Shown: positions 45,681-58,209 of the stretch, in pieces
Numbering within the stretch: position 1 is the stretch's first letter
How the letters are laid out: the number at the start of each line of letters is the position of its first letter
Assembly (NCBI GenBank): GCA_921293015.1
Contig: OV121090.1
Span: forward strand, 34,631,082 to 34,695,081
Length of the DNA: 64,000 bases
Direction: 5' to 3'
DNA from: Phorcus lineatus
Taxonomy: Eukaryota; Mollusca; Gastropoda; Trochida; Trochidae
Position numbers and translations under genes: made by a program
The notes under the pieces: model-generated
Seen by the model: only the letters and a program-made list of their open reading frames with translations
Databases searched by the model: none
Told to the model about the DNA's origin: nothing

Positions 45681-48062
45681 GTGTACATGTCATGTGGACT
45701 TGACCAAGACCTTTCACCTTCAATAACTTCCATCAAAGAACTGCCAACATATCCAATCAGTCTATAATTTACCGTTCTCTGCTCCAGAGGAAGTCCATGT
45801 CATATATTCTAACGCTTACATTTGTTCTATAAAGAGCACCTCTCAGACGTCTTGTAGAATCCCCTAGCGGCAAAAAATAGGACACAAACTATCTGCAAAA
45901 TTCCACAAAATGAAAACACTACATACAAAACGTAGTTGTCATTGAGTCCTATGTCATGATCAGTTTCTACATTAGGTGACCCTCTTTTCTCACGAAATCT
46001 CTAAGTGACAAGTGAAAAGGCGAAGTTGCCGATGTCCCAAAGCATACGAAAAAGTCTGAGGCTTTCTAAATGAGTTCTTTTGAAATGGAGTCTCTGATTG
46101 CAAAAATTATTCCCATTGCAACCAACCATGCTTTTACATTTTTTTCCCAAAAATTGAATGAATTTGGACCGATGTAAGCGCAGAATTTTAGAATAAGGAT
46201 TTCACTTAGTGGTGAGGGAATAATATCCAGCCTCATCAGTGCAAGGATCACTTGACATGACCTCTATAAAGCAGTTTTCAGATCAGAAACTCAACGATAT
46301 ACGAGTGACAGTTTCCTAAAAACCTCACCAGAAACATAAGCTTTATAGACGAAAACCAACTATGGCTTTTAAGTATGATAACGGATATCCTTTATGCAAG
46401 CAGTCATGTGATGTTACTTTTCTTTCTGTGGTAATTAATGAGATTTGTGGACATGCATCGATAAAAAGGAAGAAATTTTGTTGGTGAAAGAACTAGTTGA
46501 GATCAATATGGGAACGTGAACGGTAATGTTACGAGACAGAGATCGCATCTGCCATTGACTTAAGCCTATTTCCATATGTATAGTGAACTGAATTACATAT
46601 GAACAAACATGAGTTCAATATTTCCTTTGAATTGTGTTTGAAAAACGTAAACGTAATTCACAGTACATTAGTTCAGGTTAATTCAAGATCATGTAGTTGT
46701 TGTTGGTTGGGAGACTAAGTCTTATTCCACCAAATGGTGCTGTAATGTCATTCGAATACGATATTTTAAATTAGAAACATGACTAAAGTTACTTCATTCA
46801 CTTGATTACTTGTGCGGTTTCGATATTGAACGCAGCTGTTTTACGTCAGAAAGTCACAATGGTGTGGGGTAATTTTAGTAATGTTTTCTTAAAGGTTAAC
46901 GATGTAAGTTGTATGAGATACACACGATACAGAGAATACTGCAAGAAAACGTTTGCGTTGTTGCTCCTGTATATGAAACAGACTCTTTACATTTCAGTCC
47001 CAAAACAGTCCCAAAGACCTTCCTGTTTGAGAGAAAATAGAGATATTGGCACTTAAGGCTTCATACGATATATAAGTCGGAACACGATCACGATGTGAAG
47101 TAGAATAATATTGATTCTTATTAGCCAAAGAGTCGGTAAAAATGACCTTATAACGGGTTTTTTGCACATTTAAACTTAATTTATTTAAGGGCATTGCCCA
47201 TGTTGCCTTTATCAAGGGCCTCAGGGTCTTCAAACCTACAAATTATGACCCCAATGGTCAAGGAGTCCATGCATAAGAATGTAGATCACAAATTATGCCT
47301 GACATTAGGAATTGAAGAAATAATTTACAATGATTTGAAGTACACAAAGTACTCTTTTAGAATACAATAATAGTCATTGACTATGTACCTAACTGTGTCA
47401 AAACTTATATATAATTCAGATTGATAAACACTTCTTGAGTCTCAACTTAACTACAATGATTTGAAGTACACAAAGCATTCTTTTAGGATACAATAATAGT
47501 CATTGACATATGTACCTAACTATGTAAAAACTTTTATATAATTCAGATTGATAAACACTTCCTGAGTCCCAACTTTCAATAAGCTTCATAAATGAATTAC
47601 TCACCAAATATGCAAAAGTTGAGTACCTAGATTAGATGTCAGGATACAAATGTTTCATTCTTGAATTATTGAATTGAAGAATAATTTTAATTCCATTATT
47701 ATCCATTATGATACATTGTTGCAGGGATTGGGCAAATGGATAATAAATTGCACTCTCAGTTTAAATTCCAATTATAGATGAATTTTTTTATTAAACCATC
47801 TTGTTATAATGTCCGTCTTTTCAAATGTAAAGATACTATGTAACCTAGGTTTATGTAAACTCTTCAAAAAAAGAAACTTGACACTGACTTTCAAAGTTCA
47901 ATATAAAGACCGCAGATGCAAGTTAAACATTGAAATGAAAACTAAAACGCTGTTTGAAGATCTCTGTTTAATAAATTTTGTTCAGAATAAGCATGATCTT
48001 GAAATGCACAGATGCACAAGTGTTTCAACATCACAGGCGTGCACAAATGTCAGTATCAGGTA
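45681..48062. other. Gene-less interval
   Basis: No frame above 94 codons and none recognisable. Contains the tandem duplication at 47337-47575. Confidence 0.45.
47337..47575. repeat. 116-bp tandem duplication
   Basis: Two units starting acaatgatttgaagtacaca at 47337 and 47453, both ending in 'gataaacacttc.tgagtc.caactt'. They differ at a few bases and small indels. Confidence 0.85.
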
Positions 48063-48731
48063 CATCCTGTCTCAGGGCAAGACGTATAGCTGACGCTCCA
48101 CTCTTCTTACCCTGAGTTTACACCCCAGCAAAAACTCCGCGCTGTCCTATTTCAGTACACATTTTCTAAAAATAATCAACCAATGACTGCGCTTGAAAGG
48201 CGAGTTGGCAATTTAATATGGCAGCGCCCGTCCCTTCAAATTCAAACAGAGTGAGTGAGTGAGTTTGGGATTAACGTGTTTTGAAAAATATTTAAGTTAT
48301 TAAACACGTGGATGAATAGCATCCAAAAGAGGATCGAAAGGATGAGGGAAAAGACAGAATGAAAGGCATTGTGAGAGATAGACAACAGGTTTTAGAACGA
48401 TTCAAATTTGGTCTGACTTCTACCCGACGACCTATCAAGCTTGGGTGTCCCTGCCAGGAGCATGTAAGCTCCGGCTGGCAAGCTCTATAGGTCTCTGGAC
48501 CACTCAAACCACCACGATAAGGTATTGAGTTAGGTGGTGGAAAATCAAACCGATCTCTTTAAACTGCATGTATGATTTATTGAAATAAACTAACCAGAAT
48601 CGCAAAATTGGACTCGGACATTATCACTATTTCGATTCCAGTTTCTTTATCTATGGACGTCGCCATTTAGCATAAGAGCGAAAGCCAACTCCTGTTCGAG
48701 AGGCTCTCTTTGGTTGGCTGAAATTTAACGG
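48063..48731 (-). mobile_element. Truncated copy of the 62380-63194 element
   Basis: Begins catcctgtctcagggcaaga, the terminal repeat of the 62.4-kb element, and runs in the opposite orientation through the shared retroelement tail (48250-48315), 'catgtaagctccggctggca', and 'agaggctctctttggttggc', then stops at about 48731 next to the giant inverted repeat. The other terminal repeat is absent, and is not found beyond 54.8 kb. Confidence 0.8.
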
Positions 48732-50106
48732 GGGGTGGGGAGATATCCGAAAGAAGGGATTTTGGTAAACATCCGGTTCGGTTATGACACTAATACCTGT
48801 GTGTCACATTACAATTAGTGACAAGAATGGGTACCAATTGTACATGAGCATGCTTGTAACACTACAAAGGTACACGCCGAGCGTTTGTTGTTTTAGTCAA
48901 TGATTATCATTCATATTTATCAAGGCATTGGCCCCTATCGGCAATATCACTGATAGGTGGAAGCAGACGTGATCAAACTCTAACCATAAATAACAACAAA
49001 TGTTTATGTTTATTGTTATTCCATGAAAGTTTTTTTGCCAAACTAAATATATTCAAAATAGTTTTTTTCATAAACAGAAAGATTATCATGTGAAATAACC
49101 AAAATGAAATCAAACATCATCTATTGATTATTTATGGGGAAATAGCAGGCTTTTTAATAGAATTTTTAAAAATTTAGAACTTAGTTTCTAAGATTTACAA
49201 AAGAAGATTATGGTTCAAACATATTTTATTCATTTCAAAAAAAGAAAATAGATTTGCAAGCAAGCTGGAAGCTTATATTAATGCCGCGCCTATAAAAATT
49301 ATATTTTGAAACCATCAAACATACAACACAAAGTTATATGTCAAACCAATACGATGTACAGTTGCAACACAATTCGGTTAAGATATTCAATATTGCAAAG
49401 GCACTTTCTTCATGCTAATATATAAATACAATATTTCAACTCATTTCCTATCAATACTACAAGAAGATTATAAACGGAGTTTGTTGACTTTAAGTTCATT
49501 AATAAACTTTGTTTACCTTCACAAGATATTTTGACACAAACCAGGGTACAGAGTTGAGAAAAAAAATTCTACTTAACCCGAGGTAACATATGATTTCGAT
49601 CAGTATGAAAAGGTTGTTTTTATATGTACAAGCGTCTATTTAGCTTGTTAGAAGCGTTGAATTGAGAGAATTTTTTTGTGTTGTTACCGCTTATAAGTTA
49701 ATCAACTGAGTCAAATAAGATGAGTAGGTGAGAGGGACGAATTACATTTCAGTGTAATATTGTTGTTTTACAGCTGAAAGTTTACTTAACTAATTGTTTT
49801 GTTATCTTAAATATGCTACTTAACATGTACCCCCGAAAAAAGGCATTAGGTTTGTAAATACACATCAACGAAGTTTTATTGATATACTAACAATTATCGA
49901 GTTATTTTGTGCTGACATACATATACTAATGAATTATCTTCAGAGGACTAAATTATTCATATTGTTATTGCTTATACAAATTTATTATAGAAACTGTCAT
50001 TTCTTATACAAATTTGATATTGAAACTGTCGTTGCTTATTGTATATATACATATTTCATTGTATGAGAATATGCAATATGTGTAATCATATAATGGTTAG
50101 TAAGTA

Positions 50107-50460
50107 TAATACTATGCATTAAACAGTATTTTATTTACATAAAACGTGTTACACAAAATTCAGAATATACATACAAAAAGGATTAGTGCAAACAGGCAGC
50201 AAATGCTTATATAAATTCTTGTCCTGAAACAAAAATAAAACGATTTAGATATCAAGTACATTGGTGGAAATATACATTTGCAATTATTCTCACTAAACTC
50301 AAACTTATATTAAGCTTTGTCTACCTTAGATTTGGTACAAAATTTAGGAAAGAGCTTTAAAAATCGGTTGGTATCATTTATGAAATGATAAACAGATATT
50401 ATTAGGAATTCGTTAACACTCTGTGACAAAGATTTGTCGCCGTTAAGATAGATTTTAGTA
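50107..50460 (-). pseudogene. LINE 3'-end relic in the left arm
   Basis: Minus-strand relic with a frame fragment (…SQSVNEFLIISVYHFINDT…) and a 3' untranslated region matching 29130-29460. The mirror copy in the right arm is split at 52380-52497 and 53745-53950 by the later insertion, so this relic was already in the arm when the inverted duplication formed. Confidence 0.75.
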
Positions 50461-51343
50461 TATTGATATGAGTTACTAGGGAATTATCAAGCCCTAAGTT
50501 GGCATTAGTGGAAAATATCTAAAATGTTTGGGAACCAGACTTTGATAATAGGAACTTTTAATTTTTTTACATTTGATACAATCAGCCAAGTCACCAAGTA
50601 GATAAACAAGATAATAATTTGTAAAAACAACATGGGCTTATGGTGTCTCCATATGTTGTTTTAGCCTAACACTACCTACGGTGGCAAATTGGTGCCCAAA
50701 CATTCGTCCTCTGTCATGCCAAGCTGTCACATTAACACATTCAGTGTATTCAGTGCTGGATTGTAACGATGGAGAGTACCTTAATTTCTGCTTATAGAAG
50801 GTTTTTGCATGGATTATTCTTTTCTCTGTATCAGGTACGTTTTTTAAATATATATTTTAAAAAAAGCAATTTATCACTAGTATTGTAAAACCTGGATCTG
50901 TATTAGAATAACTTCATATCTTTGATTGTTAATAGTTTATACCACCTTTTTGTAAAGAAACTAAGATACAAAGATGTCTCTGTGAAATGTGGAGCCGTTT
51001 GGCTTCTCTGTTTACAGCTGTTCGATCTACGCATGTATTGGTCGTTTGAAAAATGCTGAAAACTATTATCTAAATATAAATCTATATATTGATCTGATTT
51101 TGTTATGTCGCTTAACAAATGTGATTCAATCAGTAATCAAATGTGACTTTAAATAATTGTTTGAGTAGTGTTATCGTTCGTACTCGATAACAGATGAAAC
51201 CGAGTGAGAAAGTGTAGTAAATGGACATCAAATTAAGTTTTCTTCGTAGGTGTGAAAAGAATATAACAAAATTATCTAAAAACATGTTTTACTGACACAA
51301 TTCATTATAAAATATGAATATTATTAACATGTTATAGTATCCC

Positions 51344-51497
51344 ATAGTATATAGTAAGAAGGGGCGGATCCGCAGTTTGGATGAAATAAAAAATATATAT
51401 ATGTGTATCATCCCAACTGCGGATCCGCCCGATCTTAAGATGGGATGCGTCCCAACTTGGGATTCCAAGTTGGGACGTCCCATCTTGAGATGGGTCG
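51344..51497. repeat. Central loop made of two hairpins
   Basis: Hairpin 1: gggcggatccgcagtt at 51361 pairs with aactgcggatccgccc ending at 51430, around an AT-rich loop. Hairpin 2: atcttaagatgggatgcgtc followed by ccaacttggga pairs with tccaagttgggacgtcccat and cttgagat (about 51432-51493). GC-rich stems stand out against the AT-rich arms. Confidence 0.8.
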
Positions 51498-52484
51498 GGG
51501 GATACTAAAACATGTTAATAATATTCATATTTTATAATGAATTGTTTCAGTAAAACATGTTTTTACATAATGTTTTTATATTCTTTTCACATCTACGAAG
51601 AAAATTTGATTTGATGTTAATTTACTTCACTTTCTGATTCGGTTTCATCTGTTATCGAGTAAGAACGATTCAACACTACTCAAATAATTATTCAATGTCC
51701 CGTTTGATTACTGATTGAATCACATCAGATCAATATATAGATTTATATTTAGATAATAGTTTTCAGCATTTTTCAAACGACCAATACATGCGTAGATCGA
51801 ACAGCTGTTAACAGAGAGAAAACAAACGGCTCCACATTACACAGAGACGTATTTGTTTCTTAGTTTCTTTACAAAAAGGTGGTATAAACTTTTAACAAAC
51901 AAAGATATAAAGTTATTCTAATACAGAACCGAGTTTTACAACACTAGTGATAAATTGCTTTTTTAAAAATGTATATTTAAAAAACGTACCTGATACAAAG
52001 AAATTAATCCATGCAAAAACCTTCTATAAGCAGAAATTAAGGTACTCTCCATCGTTACAATCCAGCACTGAATACACTGAATGTGTTAATGTGACAGCTT
52101 GGCATGACAGAGGACGAATGATTGGGCACCAATTTGCCCACCGTAGGTAGTGTTAGGCTAAAACAACATATGGAGACACCATAAGCCCATGTTGTTTTAA
52201 CAAATTATTACCTTGTTTATCTACTTGGCGACATGGTTGATTGTATCAAATGTAAAAATAAATTAAAAGTTTACATTATCAAAGTCTGGTTCTCAAATAT
52301 TTTAGATATTTTCCACTAGTGCCAACTTAATCAGGGCTTGAATATTCCCTAGTAAATCATATCAATATACTTAAATCTATCTTAACGTTGACAAGTCTTT
52401 GTCACAGAGTGTTTACAAATTCCTAATAATATCTATTTATCATTTATAAATGATACCAAACGATTTTAAAGCTCTTTCCTAAAA

Positions 52485-53744
52485 TTTGTACCAAATGGTT
52501 TAAACATATTTTTATTCAAGAAACGAATCTGGTTTGGTAAACAAGCAAAGCTTTGCTTATATAAATACCGCACCAGTACAAAGATGATAAATATAGTACA
52601 CACGAACTAGACAAGAAACAAAAATCAGAACACCGTAGCATATCATTACATCAATTGAGTATCTACAAATTCAGACTAAGTAACATAACACATGCAGTTA
52701 TTTTCACAGGTAATGTTTCGTTTATAATTTACATTGTTTTTTCAAAACGCTTACTCTTACATATAAATTGGTGTAAGGATTTTATTATATTTAAATTTTC
52801 ATTTTTGTTCATAAGTGGTGTTCCATATAACACAGTTTGGAGGCTGTGGCCATTTATATAGAAGTAGGCATCATTTCTTGAATCCGAATAGAGCTTGCAT
52901 ATAAATAGATAATGGGTAACATTTTCATTGGGATATCCACAAGCGCATTCGGCATTACTTGAAATATGTCTATTGACCTTATCAGCGTTAAGATCACTGC
53001 ATCCGAGCTTGAGACGACTGTGTACAATTTGACAAAATCGACTGCCGTAATTAAGATCGAGGTAATTTTTTGATTCAGACTTTGTTAAAAGAGATTTGAA
53101 TTTGCTAATTGTTTCAGCATTGGTTATTTCGTCGGGTAACGAATTCCACAATTCAATGGTATCTGGAAGGAACGATTTTTCATATATTTTGGTTCTACAG
53201 GGTATAGTTTGTAACTTAGAACTGTTCCTTAGAAGATATTGACTATTGTCAGAGACAGGTTTAGGCACAAGGTCGCATAAGTAATCCGGGGAGAGATTGT
53301 TATACATTTTATAGAAATAAGTCAATTTGATATTATGCCTTCTTTCAGATAGTGGTTTAAACAGGGTTTCTCGGTATAATTTTTCATGGCTAGTACCACG
53401 AACTGCGCCACTTATAGTTCGAAGTGCATCTAAGTGTAACTGTTCGAGAAGATAAGATTGTTCTTGCGTACAATTATCCCAGATGTGACAACAGTAATCA
53501 AAGATCGGCGTCACAAAAGATTTGTACATAATTTCGAGCGTTTTTCTTGAGAGGCGATATTTAAAACTTCGGAGGCAGTTTATCATTGGGCTTACTTTAT
53601 TTACAATATCTTCAATATGACTATTCCATGAACAATTACTCTGAAGAATAACACCAAGGTGTTTATGGTTTTTAACTTCTTGTATCGGGGTTTGATCCAT
53701 ATACAAAGTCGGAATTATGTCACCTTTAAGTTTTGTACCAAATG
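52485..53744 (-). mobile_element. 5'-truncated LINE insertion with 13-bp target duplication
   Basis: TTTGTACCAAATG occurs at 52485-52497 and 53732-53744, flanking an insertion of 1,234 bp (52498-53731). Removing the insertion and one copy restores the mirror of the left arm near 50315-50345 (ggtacaaaatttaggaaag), a direct empty-site comparison. The 3' end is at 52498 (AATAAA-like 'gaataaaaat' on the minus strand at about 52518, no long poly-A); the 5' end stops just upstream of the coding fragment. Confidence 0.92.
52729..53706 (-). pseudogene. LINE reverse transcriptase C-terminal fragment (325 codons)
   Basis: Open reading frame without internal stops, but 5'-truncated: the catalytic fingers and palm (including the YxDD box) are missing. 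It begins at the primer-grip motif HLGVIL (residues 16-21), continues through the thumb region 'KTLEIMYKSFVTPIFDYCCHIW' type block (55-76), 'EQLHLDALRTISGA' (88-101) and 'SLPDEITNAETISKFK' (189-204), and ends with a C-x-C-x8-H-x4-C knuckle (C254, C256, H265, C270). This is the pattern of CR1/Jockey-like non-LTR elements of marine invertebrates. The upkeep of the frame implies a young insertion. Confidence 0.88.
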
Positions 53745-54770
53745 TAAGGTAGACAAAGCTTAGTATTAATTTGAGTTTAGTAAGAATAATTGCAAATGTA
53801 TATTTCCATCAATGTACTTGATATATATATTAGTCATTTTATGTTTGTTTCAGGAAAAGAATTTATATAGGCATTTGCTGCCAGTTTGTTCATCCTTTTT
53901 CCTCTTTGTATAATATTCTGAATTTTGTGTAACCCATGTTTTATGGAAATAAAATACTGTTTAAATCATAGTATTATACTTACTAAAAATTATATGGGGG
54001 GCATGTTAAGTAGCATATTTAATATAACAAAAAGATTAGTTAAGTAAACTTTCAGCTGTAAAACAACAATATTACACTTAAATGTAATTCTTCCCTCTCA
54101 CCTACTCATCTCATTTGACTTAGTTGATCACTTGATCAACTTATTAGCAGTAACAACACACAACAATTCTCTCAATTCAATGCTACTAACAAGCCTAGAT
54201 AGATGCTTGTACATATAAAAACAACCTTTTCATACTAATCGATATCATATGTTACCTCGGGTTAAGTAGGAAAAATATAATTTTACTCAACTCTGTACCT
54301 TGGTTTGTGTCAAAAAACCTTCTGAAGGTAAACGAAGTTTATTAATGAACTCAAAGTCAACAAACTCCGTTTATAATCTTCTTCTAGTATTGATAAGAAA
54401 TGAGTTGAAATATTGTATTTCTAATGATGTTAGATTTCATTTTGGTTACTTTACATGATAACCGTTCTGTTTATGATTTTTTTTTAATATATTCAATTTG
54501 GCCTAAAAACTGTCATCGAATAACAATACAATAACAATAAACATAAACATTTGATCACGTCGGCTTCAGTGATATTGCCGATAGGGGCCAATGCATTGAT
54601 AAATAAGAATGATTATCATTGACTAAAACAACAAACACTCGGCGTGTACCTTAGTGTTACAAGCGTGCTCATGTACAATTGGTACCCATTCTTGTCACTA
54701 ATTGGAAGGTGACACACAGGTATTAGTGTCATAACCGAACCGGATGTTTACCAAAATACCTTCTTTCGGA

Positions 54771-55402
54771 CCCCCTCTCCCCCCTCCACCCACCCCACAC
54801 CCTTCTCTGAACTACCAAGCAGGTATGTTTGCCATTTGCACCAAGACACTGATCAGATCAGGTTCGATCGGAAATAGGAGGAGGCATAACTGGATGTATT
54901 TACTGGACATCTTATAAGCATTGACGGAACACCACTTATAGGTTAGTGTTTGTGAATTATGTTTAAGAGACATAAAGTCTAAGATTCGACTATCAATCAC
55001 AATGAGTACATTGAAGTCATGCTAAACGGAACAGTTAATGTGTAAGAATTTGAACTGATTAGAAGGCGTTAGCATTCTTTGTATTCACTAAGAATGGGTT
55101 TTGAGAGTATATTTCTTGTTTTTTATTTGCTTAACATGCTGTCACAATTTAAAAAAATTAAGAATATAATGAAAAAGTTTTTGAAACATTGTATAAGCAA
55201 TCTTTTTGAAATCGTATTGTATTATGATGAAAGATTCGTATGCGATGAGAGATAGATATAGCCAATAAGTCATGAAAATCAACATAAAATCAAAATATCT
55301 TTCGAGTGCCTTAAAGCGCTTATCTAAATGATACATGTCATCACGGTATTACCAAATTCAACATTAGAATAAGAATATTATGAACATGTTAAAATATTCG
55401 GA

Positions 55403-55458
<56 letters not shown>

Positions 55459-56149
55459 ATGATTTACGTGTAAAATATTCTTAAGAATAAAAAACTGAAG
55501 ATGAATCTTTCAATTTCAATTCATTACCAACCGGTTTTCACACACAAATGTTATTATAAAGGTATAACATACAAGTTTATTAAGACATAACGTATTTATG
55601 ATACAACGATGTAGTTGTACACCCTGCTGAATTATTACCACCATGTGGCATATATAAATAAAAACCATTATACAACTTGTACCAATACCGAGTGCAATGC
55701 TGGTGTACTATTTATCTGTCAAGTAAAGGCAATAAAAGAATCTGTATTGCCCTTTTTCCGAGAATTTGGGAGGAATTCTATATCCATTTTTATCATTCAT
55801 GTCTTTATTCGCCAACTTTGGCTATTTTTATGCGTTCAAATGTCATGTTCAGCCTTTTTACATGTAGCATTAATATGTCAAAGCTTATGTTTTATATATT
55901 TATATCTACTTTTAAAAGAGTTTGTGCCATTTACAATAAGCCATTTTATGGCACCGTAACAGGAGTATTTATGGAGCTAGGGCTAATTTAGTTTATCAAA
56001 GAAACACAACTTCGTAATATCTTAAAGATAAGCTACTATCTTCCCATGGTGAAATAGGCTGTTCTCTCCGACTTCCGCCCACAGACCGTAAATAGCGAGC
56101 TAAAGTTATCTGTTTGGCATTGGCCTGCACGGAGCGGTCGCATGGGATC
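54771..56149. other. Gene-less interval with AT microsatellite
   Basis: Starts with a C-rich run (54771-54800) that mirrors the G-rich run at 48731-48740. Two overlapping plus-strand frames (55615-55959 and 55677-55991) are hydrophobic but unrecognisable. Confidence 0.45.
55404..55456. repeat. (AT)n microsatellite
   Basis: About 26 uninterrupted AT dinucleotides. Confidence 0.95.
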
Positions 56150-56763
56150 TGTTGGGACCAGACTGGGACAATTGAAGTTGGATTGGTGAGGTCAATATTC
56201 TTTTGTTTCTCTGTACCTTTTTGGAGTATGTGATCACTTCCTACACAAGTCCTACAGTTTACCTTACCATCCCTTTATTTTTTATAAGTCCTACTAAAGT
56301 CCTACTAGTGGTCTTATTTATTTACTCACTCAAGTAGTGATTAGGGGTTATCTCCAGTACTGTGTACTTATTGTTTATTCTATTTATTGTTTTATCCCTA
56401 TCTAGCCCCGCCCCATTGGTTCCCAGTATATGAACGCCAGTGTTGATTTGTCTGAATGATGTTATCTCATTAAGGCAGCCATTAGCTTGTCTTGTTGTTT
56501 TAACGTCTGGGTGTAATGCTACAGTGACTGCCTACGGTTATCTATTGTTATTCACGGGTAGTTGGCGTCCCTAATTAGCTGTTAACTCCTGTTGAGTTGT
56601 TTACGGGTAGCCAGTTGTCATACCCAGTTATCGCCTTTTCAGACCGCAAATTAATCACTTTATTCACTCATTGCTTCTCTCTTACTTTTATTGGCTTGAT
56701 TATTAAATTGTTTTATCTTTCTGCCGGTTAAACGGGTCTCGTCTGAGTTTAGAGTTTATTACA
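56150..56763 (+). promoter_or_regulatory. LTR-like promoter block (possible solo LTR)
   Basis: The stretch starts tgttgggacca and ends gagtttattaca (TG...CA). It contains a GC box with inverted CCAAT (ccccgccccattgg, 56405-56418), a TATA-like agtatatgaa 8 bp further, and a T/pyrimidine-rich 3' part ending 'gggtctcgtctgag', an arrangement usual in Gypsy/BEL LTRs. There is no matching second LTR, no primer-binding site and no target duplication I can see, so an unrelated promoter remains possible. Confidence 0.35.
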
Positions 56764-57199
56764 CCGTGATATATCTTTTAGGAATAATAAATCGAGGGAA
56801 ATACACATTTTTCAAATGTTGTCGAAAACTGCAAAATGACATGACTTTGGTTCGTTTCCCAAAAATTTTGGAAAAGTATTTGACTTGGAAACATTAAAAT
56901 TTGGTATTGATGGTACCTATGTTTACGTATTTTGTCTTTGAGAGAACAAAACTCGAGACCGTCAACACTCCAATTACATTTCAAACAAAACGGGAAAATT
57001 TCCGACTATAGTTCGATAGAGCTTGAAAGTGCCGGGGCTGTTGTGTTGAGCACTTGTGTTGATTTGATAATTGATTCGACCTACGTGGCGCATGTATGTC
57101 AACCGTAACCAATTCGTATGATTTTACGTATTATTAAGTCTACGTGTAAAAATAATTCAGAAATAATTCTTTATCAAACATATAATCCTACCGGCAGTA

Positions 57200-58207
57200 A
57201 CGACGAGGGGAAGTCAATAAACTCATAAAAATGGATATAAAACAGAAGCAGATTGTTATAATATTGAATTTATTTTCAACATAATATCCCTTGACCTCAA
57301 TGCACTTTGCCCTTTTGTCTTTGAGACTGCCAATGCCCTTGCGGTCGAAGTATTCTGATTTGCCACGCCTCGGTAGCTGCCTTGAGTTCATCATCATCGC
57401 CAAATCTTATACCACGCAAGTATGATTTCAAATTGCAAAATGGGGCCACATCTGGACTGTAGGGGGATGGTTAAGTTGTTCAAAGTCACATTTTGGAAGT
57501 GCAGCCTGTGCAATACGACTCTTTTTCACAGGAGCGAAAGAGCATAACTCCCGCAGTCAACTTATGCTTATGCTTCCACTGCAAGGCTTCTTGCTTGGGT
57601 AGAGGATCCCATTGACAATCCACATTTGGTCCCCTGTAATCAGACGGGCATGAAAGTTACTGGGATCAACATTGTAGATGACCAATAGCTCCGGACTGGA
57701 TTCAACTCTCTTGTGTCGATTTTGTGCATTTAAGTTTCGTGGCACCCATCTTGCAGACACTTTGGACGTGTGCAAGTGCTCATGATTATGGTGCAAACAC
57801 TTCCGTGAGAAATGACACCCTCTGAAGATTTCTCGTCCAACTTTATTCTATGATCGTACATGATTACGCCCTGGACCCATGTAACCATATCATCTGTAAT
57901 GGCTTCAAAAGACTTTCCTGACCGTGGGTCATCGTCCAAAGAGCTGCGACTCCGCTTAAACTCAGTTGACCAGTTTGCAACAGTAGAATATTGAGGGGCT
58001 AGATTCCCGCACACACTGGTCATACGTTCTTTCGTGAGAACATTGATAACCCCGCATGATCCTCAGTTTTATAACTTACCATGATTTCGCAAGTTAATGT
58101 CTGTAAACTGTCGTTAGATGGCCTATCTCAATAATGACATCAACGATGTTGTTTTCAGGGGTGCATCAAAACTCACTTCTATTAACTTATTGACCTCCCC
58201 TCGTTCT
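57200..58207 (-). mobile_element. Defective mariner element
   Basis: Inverted ends acgacgaggggaagtcaata (left) and tattgacctcccctcgttct (right) are flanked by TA at 57198-57199 and 58208-58209, as expected for Tc1/mariner. At 1,008 bp it is shorter than complete mariners (about 1.3 kb), and its transposase is broken. Confidence 0.9.
57250..58078 (-). pseudogene. Mariner transposase remnant
   Basis: Minus-strand fragments in order: YSTVANWSTEFKRSRSSLDD and DPRSGK (end of the N-terminal DNA-binding region), 'DHRIKLDE...GVISHGSV' helix-turn-helix, 'KVSARWVPRNLNAQNRHKRV', 'HARLITGDQMWI' containing the first catalytic aspartate, then after a deletion YSPD.AP-like and 'YFDRKGIGSLKDKRAKCIEV' of the C-terminus. 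The middle with the second catalytic aspartate is missing and several frameshifts are present, so it is inactive. Confidence 0.88.
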
Positions 58208-58209
58208 TA

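Larger units (their letters stand above)
48746..54770. mobile_element. Giant foldback: about 2.6-kb inverted arms
   Basis: Left arm 48746-51343 and right arm 51498-54770 are reverse complements. Matching points: ccgaaagaagg...ttttggtaaacatccgg at 48747 against 54735-54769; 'ggcccctatcggcaatatcactga' at 48930 against 54570-54592; the LINE relic at 50107-50460; 'ggtgtctccatatgttgtttt' at 50641 against 52170; 'aatattattaacatg' at 51318 against 51512. Arms show many small differences, so they are not a recent assembly duplication. The right arm carries a later LINE insertion (52498-53731). No coding sequence of its own is recognisable. Confidence 0.85.

Noticed and set aside
48746-54770. The giant inverted repeat as a pure assembly artefact
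   Set aside because: The arms differ at many positions and one has its own LINE insertion with a target duplication, so they are distinct sequences; long reads are still desirable.
55615-55991. Hydrophobic overlapping ORFs resembling membrane segments
   Set aside because: Low-complexity AT-rich DNA gives Phe/Ile/Leu-rich translations; no family signature.
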